Numbered from the stretch's first letter, positions 53,008-61,996 are shown. The stretch: DNA of 64,000 nt from JAJPXC01 sp964520525 (GCA_964520525.1 CAZFNR010000004.1:65346-129345); one strand, 5' to 3'. Notes: a model not told the origin generated them from the sequence alone. A program made the numbers and translations.

Positions 53008-54453
53008 ATGCGTTTCAGAGTTTTATTGATGATGCTGGGATTAGCCTTGTCGGGGGGCATTGCCTCCGCCGAGCCCCTGTCGCTTGATTCCTGTCGGGCC
53101 ATGGCAATTGCCAACAACAAGCAGATGCGCGTCAAAACCGAGGCTCTTCGCGGCGCGGGCTATCAGAAAAAAGAGGCTTTTGCCGCCTATCTGCCTTCGA
53201 TAGACTTCGCCGGCGGCTATATGTATAACCAGAAAAACCTGTCGGTCTTTGACAGCGACCAGCTTTTGCCGACAAAAAGTTTTGACCCCAAGACAGGTTC
53301 CTATCAATTCAACGTAGTGACCGATCCCGCCACAGGCGCGCCTGTCAAGGGTCCAGACGGGCAGTATATCCCGGAGACAGTGGCTTTGATTCCTAAAGAG
53401 GCCATGACATATGATGTTCAGAACGTGTTTTTTGGCGCCGTGACCCTGACGCAACCAATTTTCATGGGGGGTAAAATCGTAGCGATGAACAAAATAACCG
53501 GTTATGCCGAGCAGCTCGCCCGCGAGATGCGTGACGGAGAGGCCGAGAATGTCATCTATGCGGTTGACGCCGCCTATTGGCAGGTGGTCTCGCTAAAAGC
53601 TAAACAGCGGCTCGCCGCAAGCTATGTGGCTTTGCTTGACACTCTGCAATATAACGTTAAGGCCATGCTTGACCAGGGCGTTGCCACTCGTAGCGACCTG
53701 CTGAGCGTCGATGTCAAGCTCAACCAGGCTCAGGTGGATATGGTCAAGGTCGACAACGGCCTTGCGCTGTCGCGTATGGCTCTCGCCCAGCTCTGCGGAT
53801 TGCCGGTGCATACCCCGCTGGTTGTCGCCGACGAGGGTCTTGACAGCACGTCGACAGCGATGCCGTCGCTGCTGTCTGATTTCAACATCAACGATGTCTA
53901 CGACCGCCGTCACGACGTGAGGGTGCTTGAACTTGGCGTTAAAATCCATGAGCAGCAGAAGCGTGTGGCGATGTCGACGATGATGCCAAACGTTGCCTTG
54001 ATAGGCTCTTATTCGTTTTCCAACCCCAATATGTTCAACGGATTCAACAAGAAATTCGAAGGCGCGTTTCAAGTGGGCGCTATGGTCACTATCCCCATCT
54101 GGCATTGGGGCGGCAATTACAATAAATACCGAGCCGCCAAGACGCAGCAGGTCATCAGCGAGCTGAACCTGGCCGAGGCGAAGGAAAAAATCGACCTTCA
54201 GGTCAACCAGGCTGCGTTTAAGGCTCAAGAGGCGGTGAAAACCTACAAGATGACCCGCATGAATCTCGTCAAAGCCGACGAGAACTTGCGTCAGGCCACT
54301 CTTGGATTCCGAGAGGGGGTCATGACCACCGACAACGTGATGGAGGCGCAGACGGCTTGGCTCAAAGCCAATTCCGAGAAAATCGACGCTGAAATCGACG
54401 TGCATCTCTGCGACACCTACCTGTCTAAGGTATTAGGATTGTTGGACTATTGA
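53008..54453 (+). CDS. TolC-family outer-membrane efflux protein
   Basis: A 481-residue protein with a signal peptide (MRFRVLLMMLGLALSGGIASA). Two repeats of the outer-membrane-efflux helical hairpin are visible: the first starts LSLDSCRAMAIANNKQMR, with DAAYWQVVSLKAKQRLAASY and GVATRSDLLSVDVKLNQAQ; the second around NDVYDRRHDVRVLELGVKI and GFREGVMTTDNVMEAQTAW. First gene of a four-gene rightward operon that also encodes a periplasmic adaptor and two ABC-2 permeases. Confidence 0.93.
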   Translation: MRFRVLLMMLGLALSGGIASAEPLSLDSCRAMAIANNKQMRVKTEALRGAGYQKKEAFAAYLPSIDFAGGYMYNQKNLSVFDSDQLLPTKSFDPKTGSYQFNVVTDPATGAPVKGPDGQYIPETVALIPKEAMTYDVQNVFFGAVTLTQPIFMGGKIVAMNKITGYAEQLAREMRDGEAENVIYAVDAAYWQVVSLKAKQRLAASYVALLDTLQYNVKAMLDQGVATRSDLLSVDVKLNQAQVDMVKVDNGLALSRMALAQLCGLPVHTPLVVADEGLDSTSTAMPSLLSDFNINDVYDRRHDVRVLELGVKIHEQQKRVAMSTMMPNVALIGSYSFSNPNMFNGFNKKFEGAFQVGAMVTIPIWHWGGNYNKYRAAKTQQVISELNLAEAKEKIDLQVNQAAFKAQEAVKTYKMTRMNLVKADENLRQATLGFREGVMTTDNVMEAQTAWLKANSEKIDAEIDVHLCDTYLSKVLGLLDY

Positions 54454-54480
54454 TTGTAAACCGATAAAACAAAAGAAATA

Positions 54481-55500
54481 ATGGCCGATACACAAAACAT
54501 TTCAACACAGGAAAAGCAGGCGCAGGGCCGTCTCGTCGCCGTTACCGGAATAGTAGTGCTGCTGTTGGCGGTGTTAGCGTTAGTGGGGTTCCTGTTTCTC
54601 ACGCCTCCCGCCGAAATCTTAGAGGGTCAGGCCGACGCGACATCCGTGAGAGTTTCGGGTAAACTGCCGGGCCGCGTGGTGGAGTTTTATGTCCATGAGG
54701 GTGACAGCGTCCATGCCGGCGACACGCTTGTGCATATCCATTCGTCGCTTGCCGAGGCCAAGCTCATGCAGGCTGAGGCGATGCAGCGAGCCGCCGCGGC
54801 GCAGAATGAGAAAGTCGATGCCGGAACGCGTACGCAGATAGTGCAGAGCGCCTATGAGATGTTGCAGCAGGCAACAGCCGCCAAGAATATAACCAAGAAG
54901 ACCTATGACCGCATGGAGGCACTTTGCCGCCAGGGCGTTATAAGCGAGCAGAAACGCGATGAGGCTCTCGCCGCTTATCAGTCGGCGCAAGCCGCTGAGG
55001 CCGCAGCCCGCAGCCGGTATCAGATGGCTAAAGAAGGCGCGCAAAAAGAGGATAAGGAGTCGGCGGCGGCTATGGTCAACGCTGCCCGCGGCGGGGTCAA
55101 AGAGGTTGAGGCTGTGCTTGAAGACCAGTATCTCACGGCTCCGTGCGACGGACAGATTGATGTCATCTATCCCAACGTCGGCGAGCTTGTCGCTCTCGGC
55201 GCTCCGATTATGGATGTGCTGCGCCTTGACGATAAATGGGTGGTGTTTAACATCCGAGAAACCTATCTCAAGGATATCACGATGGGCAAGGAAATCGACA
55301 TCGAGATTCCCGCGCTCGGCGGCTTAAAGACCAAGGCCAAAGTCTATTATATCCGCGACATGGGCACCTACGCCGTGTGGCGAGCCACCAAGGTCACAGG
55401 CGACTGGGACACGCGGACTTTCCAGGTCAAGGCGCGCCCGGTAGAGCCAATTCCCGATTTGCGTCCCGGCATGACGGTAATCTATCGTCAGCCACAATAA
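54481..55500 (+). CDS. HlyD-family membrane fusion protein
   Basis: A 339-residue periplasmic adaptor with one N-terminal transmembrane helix (residues ~20-40). Then the lipoyl-like half (VSGKLPGRVVEFYVHEGDSV), a long coiled-coil hairpin (residues ~80-195, Ala/Gln/Glu-rich), the second lipoyl half (LTAPCDGQIDVIYPNVGELV) and a beta-barrel domain (DKWVVFNIRETYLKDI). It links the inner-membrane permeases to the TolC protein. 27 bases after the TolC gene, 12 before the first permease. Confidence 0.93.
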   Translation: MADTQNISTQEKQAQGRLVAVTGIVVLLLAVLALVGFLFLTPPAEILEGQADATSVRVSGKLPGRVVEFYVHEGDSVHAGDTLVHIHSSLAEAKLMQAEAMQRAAAAQNEKVDAGTRTQIVQSAYEMLQQATAAKNITKKTYDRMEALCRQGVISEQKRDEALAAYQSAQAAEAAARSRYQMAKEGAQKEDKESAAAMVNAARGGVKEVEAVLEDQYLTAPCDGQIDVIYPNVGELVALGAPIMDVLRLDDKWVVFNIRETYLKDITMGKEIDIEIPALGGLKTKAKVYYIRDMGTYAVWRATKVTGDWDTRTFQVKARPVEPIPDLRPGMTVIYRQPQ

Positions 55501-55512
55501 TCTCATAGTCCC

Positions 55513-56673
55513 ATGACAGGTCTGTCGGCAACAATACGTCGCGAAATCAACCGTCTGTGCGGTCGACGCATCTACTTTTGGACGATGATAATCGTCCCGG
55601 TTGTGTGCAGCCTGTATTTCTTGTCGCTTCTAAACGAGGGCCTGCCGTTGAAGTCGCCGTCGGCTATTGTCGACCTCGACCACTCGTCGATGTCGCGTCA
55701 GGCCGCGCGCACGCTTCAGGCTATGGAGTTGATTGATATCCGCGAAAACGCCAATAGTTTCCATGAGGCGATGGCTATGGTGGAGCGCGGTGAGATATAT
55801 GGATTCTTCTACATCCCCGAAGGTTTTCAGAAAGATGCCATCGGTGGCCGCACACCCACTTTGGCCTGTTATTCCAACATGGCTTATTTCGTCCCCGGCA
55901 CGCTATCGTTCAAGGGTTTCACGACTCTTGCCGTGTCCACTTCAGGCTCGATAGTCAAGACCGAACTGGTATCGGTCGGTGTCGGGAATAATACCGCCGA
56001 CGCTATTTTGCAACCGATGGCAGTGCAGGACCATCCGATTGGTAATCCGTGGACCAACTATTCGGTTTATCTGTCCAATTCGTTCTTGCCCGGGCTTATC
56101 GAGCTTATGGTGATGCTCGTCACGTCGTTTTCGATATGCAGGGAAATAAAGGCCGGTAGCTCGGTCGAATGGCTCGAAACCGCCGGTGGCTCCATCTGGA
56201 CGGCTGTTGTGGGCAAACTGATTCCTCAGGCCGTCATCTTTTCGGTTGTGGGGATTTTCATCCAGTCGCTCATGTTCGGTTATCTCCACTTCCCGCTTAA
56301 CGGCAGCGTGTGGGCGATGATGTTGGCGATGGTGCTTATGGTGATAGCCAGTCAATGGCTTGCGGTGTTGTTTTGCTCGGTTTTTGTCAACCTGCGCATG
56401 GCTGTCGCCTCGTCGTCGCTGACAGCCATTCTCGCGTTTTCGATAGCCGCGTTCTCGTTCCCGTTGACGAGTATGTACGGCAGTGTCGCGGTGTTCGGTT
56501 ATATCCTGCCTGTCAGGTACTACTTTCTGATTTACATCGACCAGGCTCTTAACGGTATTCCGCTGTTCTACTCCCGGTGGTATTTCATCGCTCTGCTGCT
56601 TTTCCCGTTGCTATGCGGCGCGTTTTTGTGGCATCTGAAGAGAATATGCCTCAAACCGGTCTATATCCCCTAA
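55513..56673 (+). CDS. ABC-2 type permease (first of pair)
   Basis: A 386-residue membrane protein: one N-terminal helix (residues ~20-38), a ~150-residue extracytoplasmic domain with IVDLDHSSMSRQAARTLQAM and GEIYGFFYIPEGFQ, then five or six C-terminal helices ending near residue 380. This is the ABC2_membrane_3 (YhhJ/DrrB-like) layout. It should pair with the following permease and needs an ATPase, which is absent from the operon. 12-base gaps on both sides. Confidence 0.9.
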   Translation: MTGLSATIRREINRLCGRRIYFWTMIIVPVVCSLYFLSLLNEGLPLKSPSAIVDLDHSSMSRQAARTLQAMELIDIRENANSFHEAMAMVERGEIYGFFYIPEGFQKDAIGGRTPTLACYSNMAYFVPGTLSFKGFTTLAVSTSGSIVKTELVSVGVGNNTADAILQPMAVQDHPIGNPWTNYSVYLSNSFLPGLIELMVMLVTSFSICREIKAGSSVEWLETAGGSIWTAVVGKLIPQAVIFSVVGIFIQSLMFGYLHFPLNGSVWAMMLAMVLMVIASQWLAVLFCSVFVNLRMAVASSSLTAILAFSIAAFSFPLTSMYGSVAVFGYILPVRYYFLIYIDQALNGIPLFYSRWYFIALLLFPLLCGAFLWHLKRICLKPVYIP

Positions 56674-56685
56674 ACGCGTTGAGTT

Positions 56686-57900
56686 ATGAAAAGGAAGATT
56701 AACGATTGGTTTTCAGGGGTCTCCCGCACGTTTGCAAGGGAGATGTCGTTGGTGTTTAAAGATGTGGGAGTTATAACGTTTTTCTTCGTGTTGCCGTTGT
56801 TCTATCCCCTTGTCTATACGCTCATCTATAATCCCGAGCTAGTGAGAGATATACCTGTGGCGGTTGTCGACGACTGCCGGACCGCCGGAAGCCGTGAGCT
56901 CGTGAGGATGGCCGACGCTACCGAGGCTATGGATATAATGGGTTATCCGTCTAACATGGGTGATGCGCGACGGTTAATGAATGAGAAGGAGTGCTATGGC
57001 ATACTGTATATCCCGGAGGATTATTCTCGCCGCATAGGCCGCGGCGAACAGGGTGTTGTCGCGTTCTACTCTGAGATGAGCCTATTGATGCGTTACCGCT
57101 CTTTTTTGTCGGCGTTGACCGACTTGCAGTTGCAGACCGGGGCGCAGGTGCGTCATGAGGTTCTCGACGCTCTCGGGGCTTCCTCGGCCGGCCGGATGTC
57201 GTCGCCGGTGTCAAATGAGGCTTATTTCCTCGGGGACCCCACTCAGGGTTTCGCCTCGTTTGTAATCCCTGGGATAGTCATACTGATACTTCAGCAGAGT
57301 ATGCTGCTCGGAGTGACCATGCTCGCCGGCAACTCAGCCGAACGCCGCCGACGCAACGGCGGAGTCGACCCGTTGGCCATTGTGTGTCCGCAATCGGCCG
57401 GCATAATCGGGCGAATGTTGTGTTATGTAGTGGTTTATATCCCCATGGCTATCTATATGCTTCACTATGTCCCCTTGATGTTTGACCTCCCTCACATAGG
57501 TGATGCCGCCGACTATCTGCTTTTCATCGTGCCGCTGTTGGTGGCTTCGGCGTTCTTGGGCATGACGCTTCAGGCCTTTGTGAAAGAACGCGAGTCGTCG
57601 ATGCTCGTGCTGGTGTTCTCGTCGGTGGTGTTCCTGTTCCTTTCGGGGCTGACCTGGCCGCGCTATGCCATGTCGCCGTTGTGGAAACTCATAGGCGATT
57701 GCGTGCCTGCCACATGGGGCGTGGAGGGCTTTATCAATATAAACAGCAACGGCGCGTCGCTTGCACAAGTGACCCGTCCCTATCTCTTCCTATGGGGTCT
57801 CGCGGCGGTCTACTTCGTCACCGCTTACATCGTCGGTCGACTCCAACAGCGCAAATCATCAAAAGCGGGACAAATGCTTGACTCTGCCGGCCGTGGCTGA
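56686..57900 (+). CDS. ABC-2 type permease (second of pair)
   Basis: A 404-residue paralogue of the preceding permease with the same layout: N-terminal helix (~25-45), extracytoplasmic domain (VAVVDDCRTAGSRELVRMAD, then ECYGILYIPEDYSRRIGRG), and six C-terminal helices with GIVILILQQSMLLGVTMLAG and FLSGLTWPRYAMSP. Last gene of the TolC-HlyD-permease-permease operon. No clear terminator directly follows; the region downstream lacks genes for about 500 bases. Confidence 0.9.
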   Translation: MKRKINDWFSGVSRTFAREMSLVFKDVGVITFFFVLPLFYPLVYTLIYNPELVRDIPVAVVDDCRTAGSRELVRMADATEAMDIMGYPSNMGDARRLMNEKECYGILYIPEDYSRRIGRGEQGVVAFYSEMSLLMRYRSFLSALTDLQLQTGAQVRHEVLDALGASSAGRMSSPVSNEAYFLGDPTQGFASFVIPGIVILILQQSMLLGVTMLAGNSAERRRRNGGVDPLAIVCPQSAGIIGRMLCYVVVYIPMAIYMLHYVPLMFDLPHIGDAADYLLFIVPLLVASAFLGMTLQAFVKERESSMLVLVFSSVVFLFLSGLTWPRYAMSPLWKLIGDCVPATWGVEGFININSNGASLAQVTRPYLFLWGLAAVYFVTAYIVGRLQQRKSSKAGQMLDSAGRG

Positions 57901-58428
57901 CAAGGCGCGCCTCGCTCTGAAGGTAAAGGCTCTTTTTGCGAGTTAATGATTAAAGTTCCAGAGAGTTTTCGTTAAGCAAAAAATCATAGATACTCATAGT
58001 CGTAATGACTGCCTCATTGCAATATATAGGTGTCGGCTCTCCAAGTATAACTATTCCCAACTATATACTTTAAGATACCAAATAACCGCAGGTGGTATTA
58101 TAATCTTAAATAAGGTTACTTAATAGGGTTAGCGCATCAGATAATCTCTAATGCTCTCTATGATGAATTTTATTAGCCATTTGAGCCACGGTCTTTCGTT
58201 GACGTATTGGCGAACACTTTTGAATGCGTTGAGAAACGAGTTTAAGGTGGATTTACAAGTCGTAATGAAATTCAGTTTTAAGTCACCGACAGTGGTGATG
58301 CCGCCGATGTATCAACCGAAATTTCGTTCTCTCAAAATTGGCAAATATTAGCTAAGTGGCTTTATTCCAACGCAGAAACCCCGGCACTCTTGCGAATGTC
58401 GGGGTTTCAATTGTTCTAAAGTAAGGAA
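57901..58428. other. Gene-poor, AT-rich accessory stretch with possible coding remnant
   Basis: A 528-base region, clearly AT-richer than the efflux operon, without a confident gene. A minus-strand open stretch (58129-58311, stop to stop) ends in a natural-looking amphipathic sequence (ERPWLKWLIKFIIESIRDYL) but has no ATG/GTG/TTG start, so it may be the tail of a broken gene. The opposite strand has a 66-codon ATG frame (58151-58351) that I consider a shadow. A hairpin lies at 58375-58408. Confidence 0.4.
58375..58408. terminator. Terminator-like hairpin downstream of the TM2 gene
   Basis: GAAACCCCGGCA (58375-58386) pairs with TGTCGGGGTTTC (58397-58408), one mismatch, 10-base loop. It lies 21 bases beyond where the full-length TM2-SHOCT frame would end (58429). 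Weak T content on both sides. Confidence 0.55.
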
Positions 58429-58814
58429 TCAGAGTATAGTTTTCTTCTTTAGCTCAAACTCTTCTTGCGTGATTATCCCTTTTTTTTTAGTTCGTATAGT
58501 TTCACGATTTCATCGCTACTTGCAGACGTAGTGCCGCCAACCGGGCCAGCCATATTGATTGCAACTGTATTTACGTTGTTATTCGGTGTAGTTAAAACTG
58601 CAACTACTTTTGGCGAGTTGTATTTGCGATTGAATTTTTCATCGCTCATGCATAAGAAGCCGATGAAATCTATGAATGCAATCAGGCATGGGATTAGAGT
58701 CCACGAAAACAGCAGATATACTATTCCACGCCCAGTATGACCAAGATAGAATCGATGTATGCCGAGTCCTCCCAAAAAGAAGGCGAGGATTACGGTTGTT
58801 GTCTTGCTTTTCAT
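58429..58814 (-). pseudogene. TM2-domain protein with SHOCT tail, frameshifted at an A9 tract
   Basis: The first 113 codons (58473-58814) encode a TM2 domain: an ILAFFLGGLGIHRFYLGHTG helix-turn and a second hydrophobic segment, then a linker ending DEIVKLYELKKKG and a stop. On the coding strand nine A precede GGG at that point (plus-strand T9 at about 58480-58488). Shifting the frame by one base there continues as GIITQEEFELKKKTIL to a stop at 58429-58431, which is exactly the second half of a SHOCT domain. So the gene lacks one A (or carries two too many), or is read by slippage. Its start overlaps the lipoprotein gene by 4 bases. Confidence 0.8.
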
Positions 58815-59242
58815 TGCTGCATTTCTTGTGAGAATTTCTGAATGATGCGTGACATTCTCATCATTTGAGCAGGCGTCATGTCGGTCTCAGCACCATGCAG
58901 TTTATCTGTTTTGACCTTGTCAAATTCTTTGTTGCTGGCCTCGAAACCATAGACACCTGTGTCAAAGATTTCTCCGTCTTCGCCAACCGCGTTGATGCGA
59001 ATTTTTGGAAAATACGTTTCGTGATAGGCTTCGGTTGGCTGTCCTTTGAGTTTGAGCTTTACTGTTACTCGGCCCTCTTCGCCGTTGTTTGTGAACTTGT
59101 ACGACCCATCGACAACCTCGATGTAGTCCTTAATGAACCCTGATACCTCTACATTAGAGGCATTTACTTCCCGTTCTTCGGGAATCTTTGAACATGACAT
59201 CACGAATAGCGATACCATGAACATGAGCAGCACTTTTCTCAT
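58811..59242 (-). CDS. Small lipoprotein of unknown function
   Basis: A 143-residue protein with a lipoprotein signal peptide (MRKVLLMFMVSLFVMSC, Cys17 as the lipid-modified residue). The mature part has a beta-rich middle (SGFIKDYIEVVDGSYKF, GRVTVKLKLKG) and a helical end with MTPAQMMRMSRIIQKFSQEM. I do not recognise the family. It is translationally coupled to the TM2 gene downstream (4-base overlap), so the two probably work in the same envelope process. The 243 bases upstream of it hold no gene that I can support. Confidence 0.65.
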   Translation of the reverse strand: MRKVLLMFMVSLFVMSCSKIPEEREVNASNVEVSGFIKDYIEVVDGSYKFTNNGEEGRVTVKLKLKGQPTEAYHETYFPKIRINAVGEDGEIFDTGVYGFEASNKEFDKVKTDKLHGAETDMTPAQMMRMSRIIQKFSQEMQQ

Positions 59243-59509
59243 TGCATCGCTGTTTTGTCTTTCCACAGTCTCAACGGAAAGGTTTTACTTGAAACAGAAA
59301 GCGTGAGACTGTTAGACTTATATCAAGCGTAGGCTCTGGACTACCTCTGTGTTGGATACAAGAATACTGCTCACGCCTCGGTAAGTATATAGACATAATG
59401 CTATACCCGAACCAAGGGGAGCGTTTTCGCTTGACTCTCAACACAGTATGAATTGTCCAGATTCACGCTTGAGAAAAGCACTAAACGCTTCCGATTAAAC
59501 ATGTCGTCC

Positions 59510-60209
59510 CTAAGGATGTGCAGATATACTAATTTTCTGTGGATTATGTTGTATTTCCAAGTAATAAGTTGCGATATTGGGATTAAAAGCCTTGTCTGCT
59601 GAATCAAGATATTTAAGAATAGAACGATACCTTGGCTCTTGAGTATTAACAAAATCTATAATCCTATCTTCTGTACGCTGTAAATTGTCTTCAATAAAAT
59701 CATATAGAAACTGAGTAACTGAATTGATTACTCCATTTCTAATTTCCTCAAAAGATACTTCTATTTCCGATAGAACACTATCATCCAATTTTTCTTCGAT
59801 GTCAAACTTCAATCTCTCTGGAGGGACATGATCTGTGAGGTATGGAGATGATATAAAGCATACATAAGAAAATGTAGACTCTCCATCTACTAAATCCCCA
59901 TATAGACCTTGAATTTTGGTTTCAAGACTTTCGTTTAATACCAAACGGTTTGCTGCACCATATAAAACACTATTACGAAATGGGCTTCCTGCTTTTAGCT
60001 TCATATGAGTTACTTCAAACTCATTTCCTCGTATTGCAAAGGTATCGGTTGATAATTCCGCGCTCTTAGAATATTCAAAAATATTATTCAGATTTGCATT
60101 ATCATCGCCATCTTCAATTACAATATGTGGAGCACCACCATCTCTTAAAAAATGCCAAAAGCAATGGTCGATAATTTTTTCCGCTATTTTATCAGCCGAT
60201 TTTGGTATT
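59510..60209 (-). CDS. C-terminal fragment of a GHKL/HSP90-like ATP-binding protein, cut by the scaffold gap
   Basis: About 232 residues run from the N gap to the stop at 59510. Segments GSPFRNSVLYGAANRLVLN, FSYVCFISSPYLTDHVPPER and FVNTQEPRYRSILKYL resemble the middle and C-terminal parts of GHKL-type ATP-binding proteins that occur in Bacteroidota accessory regions; the ATP site would be in the missing part. Family assignment is from memory of these patterns. Right after the FNPNI segment the likeness stops and the protein ends about 20 residues later, so the 3' end may be broken. AT-rich compared with core genes. Confidence 0.45.
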
Positions 60210-60309
60210 NNNNNNNNNNNNNNNNNNNNNNNNNNNNNNNNNNNNNNNNNNNNNNNNNNNNNNNNNNNNNNNNNNNNNNNNNNNNNNNNNNNNNNNNNNN
60301 NNNNNNNNN
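60210..60309. other. Assembly gap (100 N)
   Basis: Exactly 100 unknown bases, the conventional filler for a scaffold join of unknown length. The true sequence here may be much longer. The open frame that appears to run across it is an artefact. Confidence 0.97.
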
Positions 60310-60364
60310 GGTTATGACGTCGCTCAACAAGCCGATTCAAATATATATCGCGTTTGATTTGCAT
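60310..60364 (-). CDS. N-terminal fragment of an AAA-type ATPase (AAA_14/DUF4143-like)
   Basis: Eighteen residues before the gap read MQIKRDIYLNRLVERRHN, which matches the start of the Bacteroidota ATP-binding AAA_14/DUF4143 proteins, where a GxIKxxTGxxRxGKS P-loop follows directly. The rest is lost in the N gap. An alternative ATG at 60382 adds six residues. This is unrelated to the fragment on the other side of the gap. Confidence 0.5.
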
Positions 60365-60616
60365 ACTTAATTTCTGTGTCATTTATGACGCTTTTGCAAA
60401 GTTGGTGTATTTATTTGAATACACTAAATAATTCCGTCATTTACTCCGTATACCCCTATGGGTGGTTTTGCAGTATAAATCATGAGGTTATGTCAAGGCC
60501 CGCTTGAGATATATCGCTAAGGTGGCGGGTGCGCAGGGGGTGGGGGGTGTGAGTTCGGTCGCGTCAATTAGTCAGATGTCTTTTGGGTGGTGTTTTGCGC
60601 GGCTGGGTGTCGGGAT

Positions 60617-60647
60617 AAAAAAAGTCCCGCTGGGTGGCGGGACTTTT
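60617..60647 (-). terminator. Rho-independent terminator of the inositol-lipid operon
   Basis: AAAAGTCCCGC (60620-60630) pairs perfectly with GCGGGACTTTT (60637-60647), loop of 6; on the minus strand the stem is followed by seven T. It lies 20 bases after the ino1 stop. Confidence 0.9.
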
Positions 60648-60667
60648 GAGTATGGAGTTGAGGGGTA

Positions 60668-61996
60668 TTAGTCGATTTCTTCGTCGGCTTCGTAACCGCC
60701 CATTTCGCGGATAGCGTTTTTGAGCATTGTGTACTGCTGGAAGAGGTGGTTGACAGGCACTTCGCCCTTGGTGTAGTCGTGCATCGGGCTCTTGAGGAAG
60801 AAGCTGAGGAATCTTTGGGTTCCGTAGCGTCCGGCGCGAGCGGCGAGGTCGCTCAACAGCACGAGGTCGAGGCAGAGGGGAGCGGCGAGGATGGAGTCGC
60901 GGCAGAGGAAGTTGATTTTGATCTGCATGGGGTAGCCCATCCAGCCGAAGATGTCGATGTTGTCCCAGCCCTCTTTGTTGTCGTTGCGCGGGGGATAGTA
61001 GTTGATGCGCACTTTGTGGTAGTACTGGTTGTCTTCGTCGTTGCCGTGTCCGTAGAGGTCGGGTTGGTCTTCGGGGACGAGGATTGACTCAAGGGTTGAA
61101 AGTTTGCTGACTTCTTTTGTGCGGAAGTTGGCGGGTTCGTCGAGCACGAGGCCGTCGCGGTTTCCGAGGATGTTGGTAGAGAACCAGCCGTTCAAGCCGA
61201 GGCAGCGAGTGCCGATGATGGGTGCGAAACCTGATTTAACGAGGGTTTGACCTGTTTTGAAGTCTTTGCCGGCGATAGGCATTTTGGTTTTCTCGGCGAG
61301 TTCCCACATAGCGGGGATGTCGACGGTGGTGTTGGGAGCGCCCATGATGAAGGGGCAACCCTCGGCGAGTGCGGCGTAAGCGTAGCACATAGAGGGGGCG
61401 ATGTGCTCTTTGTCGTCGGCTTTCATGGCTGCTTCGAGAGACGCTACCGAGCCGTGGATTTGTTCGTCAACGGGAACGTAAACTTCAGTAGAGGCGGCCC
61501 AGAGGACAACCGCGCGGTCAACGCCGGTCTCTTTCTTGAAGTTGCGGATGTCGGCGCGGATTTGTTCGGTCATGTCCCAACGGTCTTTAACATCTTTGAT
61601 GTTGTCGCCGGTGAGGCGTTTAGCGTAGTTGTGGTCGAAAGCGGCTTTCATCGGCTTGATGGCGATGAGTTCCTCTTTAACCGGCTCGATATCTTTTTCT
61701 TTGAGCACTTCGGCGTTGATGGCCGATTCGTAAGCGTTAGCGGGATAAACGTCCCAAGAGCCGAAGACGATGTCGTTGAGGTCGGCGATAGGAACAATCT
61801 CGTTATATTTCAGATATTTCTTGTCTGCACCTTTACCGACACGGATTTTGTCGTATTGGGTCATTGAGCCCACGGGTTTTGTCAACCCTTTACGAGCCAT
61901 TAAGACACCGGTCATGAAAGTCGTGGAGACGGCTCCAAGACCCACAACCAAAACGCCAAGTTTACCCTCGGCCTTTTTTACCTCATTGTTACTCAT
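60668..61996 (-). CDS. ino1: Myo-inositol-1-phosphate synthase (inositol-3-phosphate synthase)
   Basis: A 442-residue NAD-dependent enzyme turning glucose 6-phosphate into inositol 3-phosphate. N-terminal Rossmann motif VLVVGLGAVSTTFMTGVLM; then FGSWDVYPANAYESA, VLWAASTEVY, MCYAYAALAEGCPFIMGAPN, and the catalytic region KDFKTGQTLVKSGFAPIIGT with GWFSTNILGNRDGLVL. The size and sequence style are those of Bacteroidota/archaeal enzymes. It supplies the head group used by the phosphatidyltransferase encoded 0.9 kb upstream on the same strand. Confidence 0.95.
   Translation of the reverse strand: MSNNEVKKAEGKLGVLVVGLGAVSTTFMTGVLMARKGLTKPVGSMTQYDKIRVGKGADKKYLKYNEIVPIADLNDIVFGSWDVYPANAYESAINAEVLKEKDIEPVKEELIAIKPMKAAFDHNYAKRLTGDNIKDVKDRWDMTEQIRADIRNFKKETGVDRAVVLWAASTEVYVPVDEQIHGSVASLEAAMKADDKEHIAPSMCYAYAALAEGCPFIMGAPNTTVDIPAMWELAEKTKMPIAGKDFKTGQTLVKSGFAPIIGTRCLGLNGWFSTNILGNRDGLVLDEPANFRTKEVSKLSTLESILVPEDQPDLYGHGNDEDNQYYHKVRINYYPPRNDNKEGWDNIDIFGWMGYPMQIKINFLCRDSILAAPLCLDLVLLSDLAARAGRYGTQRFLSFFLKSPMHDYTKGEVPVNHLFQQYTMLKNAIREMGGYEADEEID

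Noticed and set aside
57901..58150. Search for tRNA or small structured RNA genes after the efflux operon
   Set aside because: No cloverleaf, anticodon arm or CCA-like end could be found here or in the other gaps longer than 200 bases.
60481..60600. G-rich stretch downstream of ino1 as a G-quadruplex or riboswitch
   Set aside because: The G runs are irregular and lie after the operon terminator; no conserved fold is recognisable.
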